This document shows positions 32,914 to 43,668 of a stretch of 64,000 nt of DNA, in pieces (the first letter of the stretch is position 1; each line of letters opens with the position of its first letter). The stretch lies in the NCBI GenBank assembly GCA_963576725.1, contig OY755240.1, positions 30,213,932-30,277,931 of the forward strand, in the 5' to 3' direction. The stretch is from Azorinus chamasolen. Its lineage: Eukaryota > Mollusca > Bivalvia > Cardiida > Solecurtidae. Under the pieces are notes generated by a model that worked only from the letters and a program-made list of their open reading frames with translations, did not search any database and was not told where the DNA came from. The position numbers and the translations under genes were made by a program.

Positions 32914-34485
32914 CAAGTAACTAACTTCACAGCCCGTTACTTATTCGACTGTTTTCGTTTTTGTGAATAACGAACCGGGAATAAGTAGCTAACTTCACAC
33001 CCAGTTACTTATTCGATTATATTCGTTATTCTGAATAACTAACCGGGAATAAGTAGCTAACTTCACATCCCGTTACTTATTCGATTATTTTCGTTATTTT
33101 GAATAACGAACCGGGAATAAGTAGCTAACTTCACATCAAGTTACTTATTCGATTATTTTCGTTCTTGTGAATAACGAACCGGGAATAAGTAGCTAACTTC
33201 ACATCCCGTTACTTATTCGATTATTTTCGTTTTTGTGAATAACGAACCGGGAATAAGTAGCTAACTTCACATCCCGTTACTTATTCGATATTTTCGTTTT
33301 TGTGAATAACGAACCGGGAATAAGTAGCTAACTTCACATCCCGTTACTTATTCAATTATTTTCGTTTTTGTGAATAACGAACCGGGAATAAGTAGCTAAC
33401 TTCACATCCCGTTACTTATTCGATTATTTTCGTTATTCTGAATAACGAACCGGGAATAAGTAGCTAACTTCACATCCCGTTACTTATTCAATTATTTTCA
33501 TTATTTTGAATAAGGAACCGGTAATAAGTAGCTAACTTCACATCCAGTTACTTATTCTATTATTTTCGTTTTTGTGAATAACGAACCGGGAATAAGTAGC
33601 TAACTTCACATCCCGTTACTTATTCGATATTTTCGTTTTTGTGAATAAGGAACCGGGAATAAGTAGCTAACTTCACATCCCGTTACTTATTCGATTATAT
33701 TCGTTTTTGTGAATAACGAACCGGGAATAAGTAGCTAACTTCACATCCAGTTACTTATTCCATTATTTTCATTATTCTGAATAACGAACAGGGAATAAGT
33801 AGCTAACTTCACATCCCGTTACTTATTCAATTATTTTCATTATTTTGAATAAGGAACCGGGAATAAGTAGCTAACTTCACATCCAGTTACTTATTCGATT
33901 ATTTTCGTTTTTGTGAATAAGCAACCGGGAATAGGTAGCTTACTTCACATCCCGTTACTTATTCGATTATTTTCGTTATTCTGAATAACGAACCGGGAAT
34001 AAGTAGCTAACTTAACATCCCGTTACTTATTCGATTATTTTCGTTGTTCTGAATAACGAACCGGGAATAAGTAGCTAACTTCACATCCCGTTACTTATTC
34101 AATTATTTTCGTTATTTTGAATAACGAACCGGGAATAAGTAGCCAACTTCACGTCCAGTTACTTATTCGATTATTTTCGTTTGTGTGAATAACGAACCGG
34201 GAATAAGTAGCTAACTTCACATCCCGTTACTTATTCGATTATTTTCGTTTTTGTGAATAACGAACCGGGAATAAGTAGCTAACTTCACATCCCGTTACTT
34301 ATTCAAATATTTTTCGTTATTTTGAATAAGGAACCGGGAATAAGCAGCTAACTTCACATCCCGTTACTTATTCGATTATTTTCGTTGTTCCGAATAACGA
34401 ACCGGGAATAAGTAGCTAACTTCACATCCCGTTACTTATTCCATTTTTTTCGTTAATTTGAATAACGAACCGGGAATAAGTAGCT
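32914..34485 (+). repeat. 68-bp satellite array, left block (about 23 monomers)
   Basis: The monomer is 'cgaaccgggaataagtagct', 'aacttcacatcccgttactt', 'attcgattattttcg', 'tttttgtgaataa'. Variant monomers (cgttattctg, cgttattttg, cgttgttctg) alternate. Each unit holds inverted pairs: gttacttattc with gaataagtagc, and cgttattctgaataacg. The block ends exactly at the Penelope-like insertion. Confidence 0.95.
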
Positions 34486-34722
34486 AATGGAAAAGTAGTA
34501 AAGTCAAGCAGGCAAAGCCACGTGCAAGACGCAACCACCACCAAAACACCGATAGACAGCATGACACACACACACAACCACACACCCAAACGCACACGCA
34601 CACAGACGAAATGAACACAGAAAACACCAAAAGACACACAAGAACCAGGGACAAACGTTCCACAACATGAACAAACCACAAGCACAAAGACGCAATGCAA
34701 ACAAAAGGAAGGGTGACAAAGA
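34486..34722 (-). repeat. 3' pseudo-LTR of the Penelope-like element
   Basis: It matches 38682-38918 over 237 bp with two substitutions (cacgtg/cacatg and cacagacg/cacacacg). CA-rich on the plus strand. Several short ORFs here are duplicated in the other pseudo-LTR and are not genes. Confidence 0.92.
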
Positions 34723-35019
34723 GAGTACCGCCTTGGCACGGTCAGCAGCAAAAACACAACTGGGGGTTTAAACCGGTTTACGGACGTCCTAACCTCACAC
34801 TTCTCTCAAAGTCACCCTAGCTTTACAAATATTGTAAATAAAGGTATCCCCGCTGGACTTACCCACAACATAGACGACGGTGAACACAGGACAACATGTA
34901 AAACATAGCATAATAACTGTGACAATCCGTCAAATATGTACTCAATGACTTTGCTGAAGTCAGAGCACCTGCAGGTAAGCCGTTAAGGGCACGACAGGGA
35001 AAAAATAATACATGAGTCT

Positions 35020-35070
35020 GGTAAGCTCATCCTGTATCCAAGTTTAAGAGTATACCATCATAGAGTACTA
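35020..35070 (-). promoter_or_regulatory. Candidate SECIS element (selenocysteine insertion)
   Basis: Read on the minus strand, beginning at the UAG stop. Helix I: GTACTC (35068-35063) pairs with GAG and TAC (35028-35026, 35023-35021) around a two-base bulge. The AUGA quartet is at 35061-35058 and its GA partner at 35031-35030. A weak helix II has GTAT pairing with ATAC (35055-35052 and 35037-35034) plus one further pair beyond a mismatch. AAA lies in the apical loop at 35045-35043, 12 bases after AUGA. Motif order and spacing fit a eukaryotic type I SECIS; helix II is shorter than usual, which lowers confidence. Confidence 0.42.
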
Positions 35071-38000
35071 CCCTCGGCCTGTCATCGCGCAAGCAAAGAG
35101 GGAAGCGTAGCTACCGACTGTAAAAGGGTCGATAACCAAACATGCAGTGTGTTGCAATATAATAGGATCATAACCTTTCTTTTTAAATTTTTTAATGCGT
35201 TTTATAAACAAATCATGAAAATGGATATGACCCCGAATTTTCCTAAGTTTGTAGATAACATCCCCATAAAATTCTGGTTGAGAAATGCCTTGTCGCAGTA
35301 ACGTCCGTAGATTGCAATTATATTTACTAATGAGAGGTAAATTTCGATAATAAAATTTAGAAAAGGTTTTCCGAAGTTTATGATATCTGTAACCTTGCTT
35401 AAGAAGTTTATCAGTTATAACTAAATTACGTCTGTTAAAATCTTCAAGCAAAGAACAGGCTCGGGCAAACCTAATAAGTTGAGAAATATAAACACCATAA
35501 GATGTAGAACGTGGCACATCCCCATCTAGAAAAGGATAATTAACAATTTTAAAATTAAAATCTTCTCTTTTATCGTATACTTTGGACGAAACTTTATCAT
35601 TTGTAATTGAAAGATTCAAATCTAGAAATGAAGCATTAATGTCAGATTGATTAGCTTTGTTTAAAGACAGTTCTTTTGGGTAGATTGAAGAAACCATAGT
35701 ATCAAAATAAGGATTATCTAAATTCAAAATATCGTCTAAATACCTTGAAGTTTTATTAAAAGCATTAACAATATCGGTCTGTGTATCAGGTTTTAAGCTA
35801 AGCATAAAATCCCTCTCGTAGCAATACAAAAACAAATCTGCAACAAGAGGGGCACAATTTGTACCCATGGGTATACCAACACCTTGACGATATATGGTAT
35901 CTCCATAACGCACAAATATATTATCTAAAAGAAAGGTAAGAGATCTACAAACATCAAGGCAAGTCCACATTGTGTAATGTTCAACTTCTGAATTCGAAAA
36001 GAATGAACGTTGAACATTACAAGCAATGAACATTTTGTTTTCTCTGGCAAAGGTTTTTACTATTAATTTAATAAGTCTATCCTTTATAAGATGGTGAGGT
36101 AGAGTAGTATAGAGTGTAGAGAAATCATAAGAGCTCAGTAAAGAAATGTTATACTGTTCATTTTCAAGTTTTGTTAAAACATCATTTGAATTTTTTATGG
36201 ACCAAAAAACATTAATACCAGAATTTTCATATATTTTATCACAGTAGCGTTTAACATGTTCTTTGATCGTAGTAAGACAGGACGTCAAAAGTATAGATAA
36301 TTTAGTAGTGGTACAACAGCTAGAGTTGGCAATAAAACGCGACTTATAAGGGTTTTTATGTAGTTTCGGAATCCAGTACAAAGTAGAAAGTTTATGTTGT
36401 TTTATGTTAGGACCAGACTTAAAATCATTGCACATTTTTACATGTTCCGAGACTATATCTTTTTCAGGTGTTTGAACTGTTATATAAGTTTTTGAATCAG
36501 TTAGCTCCTTCTTTAAAACATCAACATAATACAATCTTCAAATAATGATTACATTGTTTGATGCCTTGTCAGCAGGAACAAGAACATAATCTGAATGAAA
36601 ATTAGAAATGTATTTCTTCAAGTAGCGAAATGTAACTCTAGGTCGAGGTGGTAAAAGATGGTTATTTGATTTGTAAAAAGTTATTCGTGTATCAATAATA
36701 TCGAAAATACATTTCTTCCAATCCGAAAGGGCATTAACATCAGCATGTTCTCGTCGACACCATTTGATGCAGAATTCTTGAATAGCTTCCGCAATATGAG
36801 TTCGACAAGCGTCAAAATCAATAAGGGAAGGTAATCTATATTTAGGTCCTTTAGTTAGGAGGGTCCTGAGACGTTTATCCTTAATGATATCAAAATTACC
36901 AGTAATGACATGACCAACTGGTTTATAGCAAAAGCTAGAAATGCTACAATCTCAAGAAATAGGGGTATTAACATCAATATTTAAGTCAGAGACAATTTTA
37001 TTGTAGTTCAAAATAACATTTCTAATAGGTTTATTATATTTATAACAGATGATAGGTGATTCAGAGTTGATGAAATATTTGGGAATATCATCGATTACAT
37101 TCTTATCACGAAATATACTTTGAATATCAATAAAATCGATACCTTTATTTAGGAACTGAAGTTTCAGAAAATGTCTTTTATGTTCAGATTCTTTATCAAT
37201 ACGTGGACGAAGAACATGCTGTGTGTAACTTTGTATAAGTGAGGCAGTATTAATTAACGGATCTGTACGCATATAGATTTTATCAGCCTCTTCGTCTATT
37301 GACTTAAGACAGGAAAAGGGTAAAGACGATAAACAAGATAACATAGAATGTTTACCAGTTTGTTTTAGAATAGTATGTAAATCATGAATAGACATATTAC
37401 GACGTAATTTACGCTTAATATTACCATTTCTACGTCTGCCATGTGATCTACTTTTACGTTTTCGAATAGAAAATATAGAGAAAATGTCGATACTTGGATC
37501 TTTAGAAATATTGCCGCTTTGGAAAATGTTATCATTAAGGCCTAAAGGAAAAGGTGTTTGTAATTTCTTTATCCAGTCTAGCTCTGTGATGAAACGAGCT
37601 TTAGATTTTAAACTACCAGTAGTTTTAGAATCATAATAAATTTGTTCTACTGGTTGAACCGAAACATATTTGAAAGAATGTCCTGTATGACGAAAATGCT
37701 GGTAAAGAAAATTGCGTACTTTTTTGATCCGGCAATGGTAACTGTGTTCACGAAACCTAGTTTTTAAAGAACGTCCTGTCTGACCTACATATTGAATGCC
37801 ACAACGTGGCGCATTTCATGTAAGAACATATATAATATTAGATGAGTTTCAGTCTAAATCAGAATTAATCTTCACACTAAACACTCTACCATTAACAAGA
37901 GATTTAATTGTTGATCTAGTAGAAATGAAATTGCAACACATACACCTCTTACTATTGCACTTAGTAATTATTGGATACACCCTATGTCTTTTGTTCAAAT

Positions 38001-38259
38001 AATGTGAATTTAGATGGACTTTACTATAACGAATGATAGATTGCTTTAAAGGAGACAAAACGATTTTAGGTCCATTATGAAAAATGTTACTAATAGCCGA
38101 AGAGGGAACATGAAAAGATGAAGCAGAAGACAATTTTAGAGGTTTAATACAAACTGACGGCTGTAGTGATTGGAAATTAGCCAGGTTATGAGGAATCTGA
38201 ACGGAAGACACAGAGTGTAAGTTTAAGTTATTAATTTTGAGTTTAGGGAGACTATTCAT
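35068..38259 (-). CDS. Naiad-type PLE polyprotein, predicted selenoprotein with four UGA (Sec) codons
   Basis: Single frame of 1,063 codons from ATG 38259 to UAG 35068, broken only by UGA at 37851, 37818, 36954 and 36540 (residues 137, 148, 436, 574). A Cys cluster CX4CXCC lies at 101-109. The GIY-YIG endonuclease is at about 137-205, with YVLT-U, then YVGQTGR at 157-163 and R168 FREH. A linker carries U-D-C at 436-438. The RT follows: ADKASNNV near 561-570, YWIPKLHKNPYK at about 628, motif A YDFSTLYTTLP 711-721, motif B GIPMGTNCAP 795-804, motif C YLDDIL 840-845. Catalytic aspartates are present. Upstream the frame stays open to a UAG at 38668, but 38259 is the first ATG. UGA 148, 436 and 574 fall where related PLEs have Cys; 137 is likely the same. 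The protein would copy element RNA at endonuclease nicks in the nucleus. Alternative: a four-times nonsense-mutated copy, unlikely given UGA only. Confidence 0.85.
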
Positions 38260-38681
38260 ATTTTGTGTAGTAATTGTAGCACCCTTCTGTAAAAAGCGAC
38301 ATACGTATGTAACGAAAAGTGGTGTAAAATAATAGAAAACATACCAGAGGTTATGACAAAAATAAAGAAGACTAAGAATATGAATGAAACATTGAATAGT
38401 GAAACATTGAATGGGTAAAAAGTAAGAAGAAACACAAATAAGGTAAAGTCGCACTAGAGAAAACGGAAACGGCACAAATATTAAAAGGGAAATTAAAATA
38501 GTCACACAATATGTCGGTGAGTACGGAAGCCACCATGAAGTGCAAAGTACGGTGTAAAGGTATGAGGAAACACATTGAATGTAGAGCAATTCCTGCAAGA
38601 GGAAGAAAACAATATTGATTGGATGTACGGGGAGACGTTTCACCGCCGCCACACTGCACAAACAACACTATTGTGCTTATA

Positions 38682-38918
38682 AATGGAAAAGTAGTAAAGT
38701 CAAGCAGGCAAAGCCACATGCAAGACGCAACCACCACCAAAACACCGATAGACAGCATGACACACACACACAACCACACACCCAAACGCACACGCACACA
38801 CACGAAATGAACACAGAAAACACCAAAAGACACACAAGAACCAGGGACAAACGTTCCACAACATGAACAAACCACAAGCACAAAGACGCAATGCAAACAA
38901 AAGGAAGGGTGACAAAGA
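38682..38918 (-). repeat. 5' pseudo-LTR of the Penelope-like element
   Basis: Direct repeat of 34486-34722. In the element's orientation it precedes the coding frame and would hold the promoter. It ends 'cttttccatt' just before the region leading into the ORF. Confidence 0.92.
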
Positions 38919-41900
38919 TCCGTTACTTATTCGATATTTTCGTTTTTGTGAATAACGAACCGGGAATAAGTAGCTAACTTCACATCTCGTTACTTATTCG
39001 ACTATTTTCGTTATTCTGAATAAGGAACCGGGAATAAGTAGCTAACTTCACATCCCGTTACTTATTCGATTATATTCGTTTTTGTGAATAACGAACCGGG
39101 AATAAGTAGCTAACTTCACATCCAGTTACTTATTCGATTATTTTCATTATTCTGAATAACGAACAGGGAATAAGTAGCTAACTTCACATCCCGTTACTTA
39201 TTCAATTATTTTCATAATTTTGAATAACGAACCGGGAATAAGTAGCCAACTTCACGTCCAGTTACTTATTCGATTATTTTCGTTTTGTGAATAACGAACC
39301 GGGAATAAGTAGCTAACTTCACATCCCGTTACTTATTCGATTATTTTCGTTATTCTGAATAACGAACCGGGAATAAGTAGCTAACTTCACATCCCGTTAC
39401 TTATTCAATTATTTTCGTTAATTTGAATAGCGAACCGGGAATAAGTAGCTAACTTCACATCCCGTTACTTATTCGATTATTTTCGTTTTTGTGAATAACG
39501 AACCGGGAATAAGTAGCTAACTTCACATCCCGTTACTTATTCGACTATTTTCGTTATTCTGAATAACGAACCGGGAATAAGTCGCTAACTTCACATCCCG
39601 TTACTTATTCGATTATTTTCGTTTTTGTGAATAACGAACCGGGAATAGGTAGCTAATTTCATATCCCGTTACTTATTCGACTATTTTCGTTATTCTGAAT
39701 AACGAACCGGGAATAAGTAGCTAACTTCACATCCCGTTACTTATTCGATTATTTTCGTTGTTCTGAATAACGAACCGGGAATAAGTAGCTAACTTCACAT
39801 CCCGTTACTTATTCAAATATTTTCGTTATTTTGAATAACGAACCGGGAATAAGTAGCTAACTTCACATCCCGTTACTTATTCAATTATTTTCGTTATTTT
39901 GAATAACGAACCGGGAATAAGTAGCCAACTTCACGTCCAGTTACTTATTCGATTATTTTCGTTTGTGTGAATAACGAACCGGGAATAAGTAGCTAACTTC
40001 ACATCCCGTTACTTATTCGATTATTTTCGTTTTTGTGAATAACGAACCGGGAATAAGTAGCTAACTTCACATCCCGTTACTTATTCGATTATTTTCGTTT
40101 TTGTGAATAACGAACCGGGAATAAGTAGCTAACTTCACATCCCGTTACTTATTCAAATATTTTTCGTTATTTTGAATAAGGAACCGGGAATAAGCAGCTA
40201 ACTTCACATCCCGTTACTTATTCGATTATTTTCGTTGTTCCGAATAACGAACCGGGAATAAGTAGCTAACTTCACATCCCGTTACTTATTCCATTATTTT
40301 CGTTAATTTGAATAACGAACCGGGAATAAGTAGCTAACTTCACATCCCGTTACTTATTCGATATTTTCGTTTTTGTGAATAACGAACCGGGAATAAGTAG
40401 CTAACTTCACATCCCGTTACTTATTCGACTATTTTCGTTATTCTGAATAAGGAACCGGGAATAAGTAGCTAACTTCACATCCCGTTACTTATTCGATTAT
40501 ATTCGTTTTTGTGAATAACGAACCGGGAATAAGTAGCTAACTTCACATCCAGTTACTTATTCGATTATTTTCATTATTCTGAATAACGAACAGGGAATAA
40601 GTAGCTAACTTCACATCCCGTTACTTATTCAATTATTTTCATTATTTTGAATAACGAACCGGGAATAAGTTGCCAACTTCACGTCCAGTTACTTATTCGA
40701 TTATTTTCGTTTTGTGAATAACGAACCGGGAATAAGTAGCTAACTTCACATCCCGTTACTTATTCGATTATTTTCGTTATTCTGAATAACGAACCGGGAA
40801 TAAGTAGCTAACTTCACATCCCGTTACTTATTCGATTATTTTCGTTTTTGTGAATAACGAACCGGGAATAGGTAGCTAACTTCACATCCCGTTACTTATT
40901 CGACTATTTTCGTTATTCTGAATAACGAACCGGGAATAAGTAGCTAACTTCACATCCCGTTACTTATTCGATTATTTTCGTTTTTGTGAATAACGAACCG
41001 GGAATAGGTAGCTAATTTCATATCCCGTTACTTATTCGACTATTTTCGTTATTCTGAATAACGAACCGGGAATAAGTAGCTAACTTCACATCCCGTTACT
41101 TATTCGATTATTTTCGTTGTTCTGAATAACGAACCGGGAATAAGTAGCTAACTTCACATCCCGTTACTTATTCAAATATTTTCGTTATTTTGAATAACGA
41201 ACCGGGAATAAGTAGCCAACTTCACGTCCAGTTACTTATTCGATTATTTTCGTTTTTGTGAATAACGAACCGGGAATAAGTAGCTAACTTCACATCCCGT
41301 TACTTATTCGATTATTTTCGTTATTCTGAATAACGAACCGGGAATAAGTAGCTAACTTCACATCCCGTTACTTAATCGATTATTTTCGTTGTTCTGAATA
41401 ACGAACCGGGAATAAGTAGCTAACTTCACATCCCGTTACTTATTCAAATATTTTCGTTATTTTGAATAACGAACCGGGAATAAGTAGCTAACTTCACGTC
41501 CAGTTACTTATTCAATTATTTTCGTTATTCTGAATAACGAACCGGGAATAAGTAGCTAACTTCACGTCCAGTTACTTATTCAATTATTTTCGTTATTCTG
41601 AATAACGAACCGGGAATAAGTAGCTAACTTCACACCCCGTTACTTATTCGATTATTTTCGTTTTTGTGAATAACGAACCGGGAATAAGTAGCTAACTTCA
41701 CACCCCGTTACTTATTCGACTATTTTCGTTTTTCTGAATAACGAACCGGGAATAAGTAGCTAACTTCACATCCCGTTACTTATTCAATTATTTTCGTTAT
41801 TTTGAATAAGGAACCGGGAATAAGTAGCTAACTTCAAATCCCGTTACTTATTCGATTATTTTCGTTGTTTTGAATGACGAACCGGGAATAAGTAGCTAAC

Positions 41901-43668
41901 TTCACATCCCGTTACTTATTCAATTATTTTCGTTTTTGTGAATAACGAACCGGGAATAAGTAGCTAACTTCACATCCCGTTACTTATTCAATTATTTTCG
42001 TTATTTTGAATAAGGAACCGGGAATAAGTAGCTAACTTCAAATCCCGTTACTTATTCGATTATTTTCATTGTTCTGAATGACGAACCGGGAATAAGTAGC
42101 TAACTTCACATCCCGTTACTTATTCAATTATTTTCGTTTTTGTGAATAACGAACCGGGAATAGGTAGCTAATTTCATATCCCGTTACTTATTCGACTATT
42201 TTCGTTATTCTGAATAACGAACCGGGAATAAGTAGCTAACTTCACATCCCGTTACTTATTCGATTATTTTCGTTGTTCCGAATAACGAACCGGGAATAAG
42301 TAGCTAACTTCACATCCCGTTACTTATTCGATTATCTTCGTTATTCTGAATAACGAACCGGGAATAAGTAGCTAACTTCACGTCCAGTTACTTATTCAAT
42401 TATTTTCGTTATTCTGAATAACGAACCGGGAATAAGTAGCTAACTTCACACCCCGTTACTTATTCGATTATGTTCGTTTTTGTGAATAACGAACCGGGAA
42501 TAAGTAGCTAACTTCACACCCCGTTACTTATTCAATTATTTTCGTTATTCTGAATAACGAACCGGGAATAAGTAGCTAACTTCACATCCCGTTACTTATT
42601 CAATTATTTTCGTTATTTTGAATAAGGAACCGGGAATAAGTAGCTAACTTAAAATCCCGTTACTTATTCGATTATATTCGTTGTTCTGAATGACGAACCG
42701 GGATTAAGTAGCTAACTTCACATCCCGTTACTTATTCAATTATTTTCATTTTTGTGAATAACGAACCGGGAATAAGTAACTAACTTCACATCCCGTTACT
42801 TATTCATTTATTTTCGTTATTTTGAATAAGGAACCGGGAATAAGTAGCTAACTTCACATCCAGTTACTTATTCGATTATTTTCGTTATTCTGAATAACGA
42901 ACCGGGAATAAGTAGCTAACTTCACATCCAGTTACTTATTCAATTATTTTCGTTATTCTGAATAACGAACCGGGAATAAGTAGCTAACTTCACATCCCGT
43001 TACTTATTCGATTAATTACGTTTTGTGAATAACGAACCGGGAATAAGTAGCTAACTTCACATGCAGTTACTTATTCGATTATTTTCGTTTTTGCGAATAA
43101 CGAACCGGGAATAAGTAGCTAACTTCACATCCCGTTACTTATTCAATTATTTTCGTTTTTGTGAATAACGAACCGGGAATAAGTAGCTAACTTCACATCC
43201 CGTTACTTATTCATTTATTTTCGTTATTTTGAATAAGGAACCGGGAATAAGTAGCTAACTTCACATCCAGTTACTTATTCGATTATTTCGTTATTCTGAA
43301 TAACGAACCGGGAATAAGTAGCCAACTTCACATCCAGTTACTTATTCAATTATTTTCGTTATTCTGAATAACGAACCGGGAATAAGTAGCTAACTTCACA
43401 TCCCGTTACTTATTCGATTAATTACGTTTTGTGAATAACGAACCGGGAATAAGTAGCTAACTTCACATGCAGTTACTTATTCGATAATTTCGTTTTTGCG
43501 AATAACGAACCGGGAATAAGTAGCTAACTTCACATCCCGTTACTTATTCAAATGTTTTCGTTTTCATGAATAACGAATCGGGAATAAGTAGCTAACTTCA
43601 CATCCCGTTACTTATTCAATTATTTTCGTTATTTTGAATAACGAACCGGGAATAATTAGCTAAGTAGC
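38919..43668 (+). repeat. 68-bp satellite array, right block (about 70 monomers)
   Basis: Same monomer as the left block. Higher-order structure is visible: the ordered variant monomers around the insertion (34139-34485 plus 38919-39300) recur intact at 39921-40740, including cgtttgtgtg, 'tcaaatatttttcg', 'aataagcagct' and cgttgttccg in sequence. The last unit decays at 'aataattagctaagtagcta'. Confidence 0.95.

Larger units (their letters stand above)
34486..38918 (-). mobile_element. Penelope-like retroelement, Naiad type (N-terminal GIY-YIG endonuclease)
   Basis: A 4,433-bp insertion within the 68-bp satellite, read from 38918 to 34486. It has direct 237-bp pseudo-LTRs at both ends, one long coding frame and no tail. 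The domain order endonuclease, CxC linker, RT defines the permuted clade; canonical Penelope has the endonuclease at the C-terminus. Insertion into tandem repeats and absence of an obvious hammerhead core (no CTGATGA) in the pseudo-LTR also fit what is known of that clade. The two pseudo-LTRs differ at only two sites, so the insertion is recent. Compared with an unoccupied copy of the same array segment at about 40330-40347, about 9 bp of target were lost. Confidence 0.92.

Noticed and set aside
34422..34757. Cys/Val-rich ORFs in the pseudo-LTR, duplicated at 38372-38915
   Set aside because: They lie in the direct repeats and in several overlapping frames; low-complexity CA/TG sequence explains them.
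36538..37851. The four UGA codons as simple pseudogene damage or as Trp in a variant code
   Set aside because: No UAA/UAG or frameshift accompanies them, contexts fit Cys rather than Trp, and the rest of the coding sequence uses TGG for Trp under the standard code.
34486..38918. Reading the RT as a canonical Penelope with C-terminal endonuclease or as a LINE
   Set aside because: The GIY-YIG motif lies upstream of the RT in the same frame and nothing endonuclease-like follows YLDDIL; there is no APE domain or poly-A tail.
32914..43668. CRISPR-like regular repeats
   Set aside because: Repeats are contiguous 68-bp monomers without unique spacers, in a eukaryotic context, and no cas genes are present.
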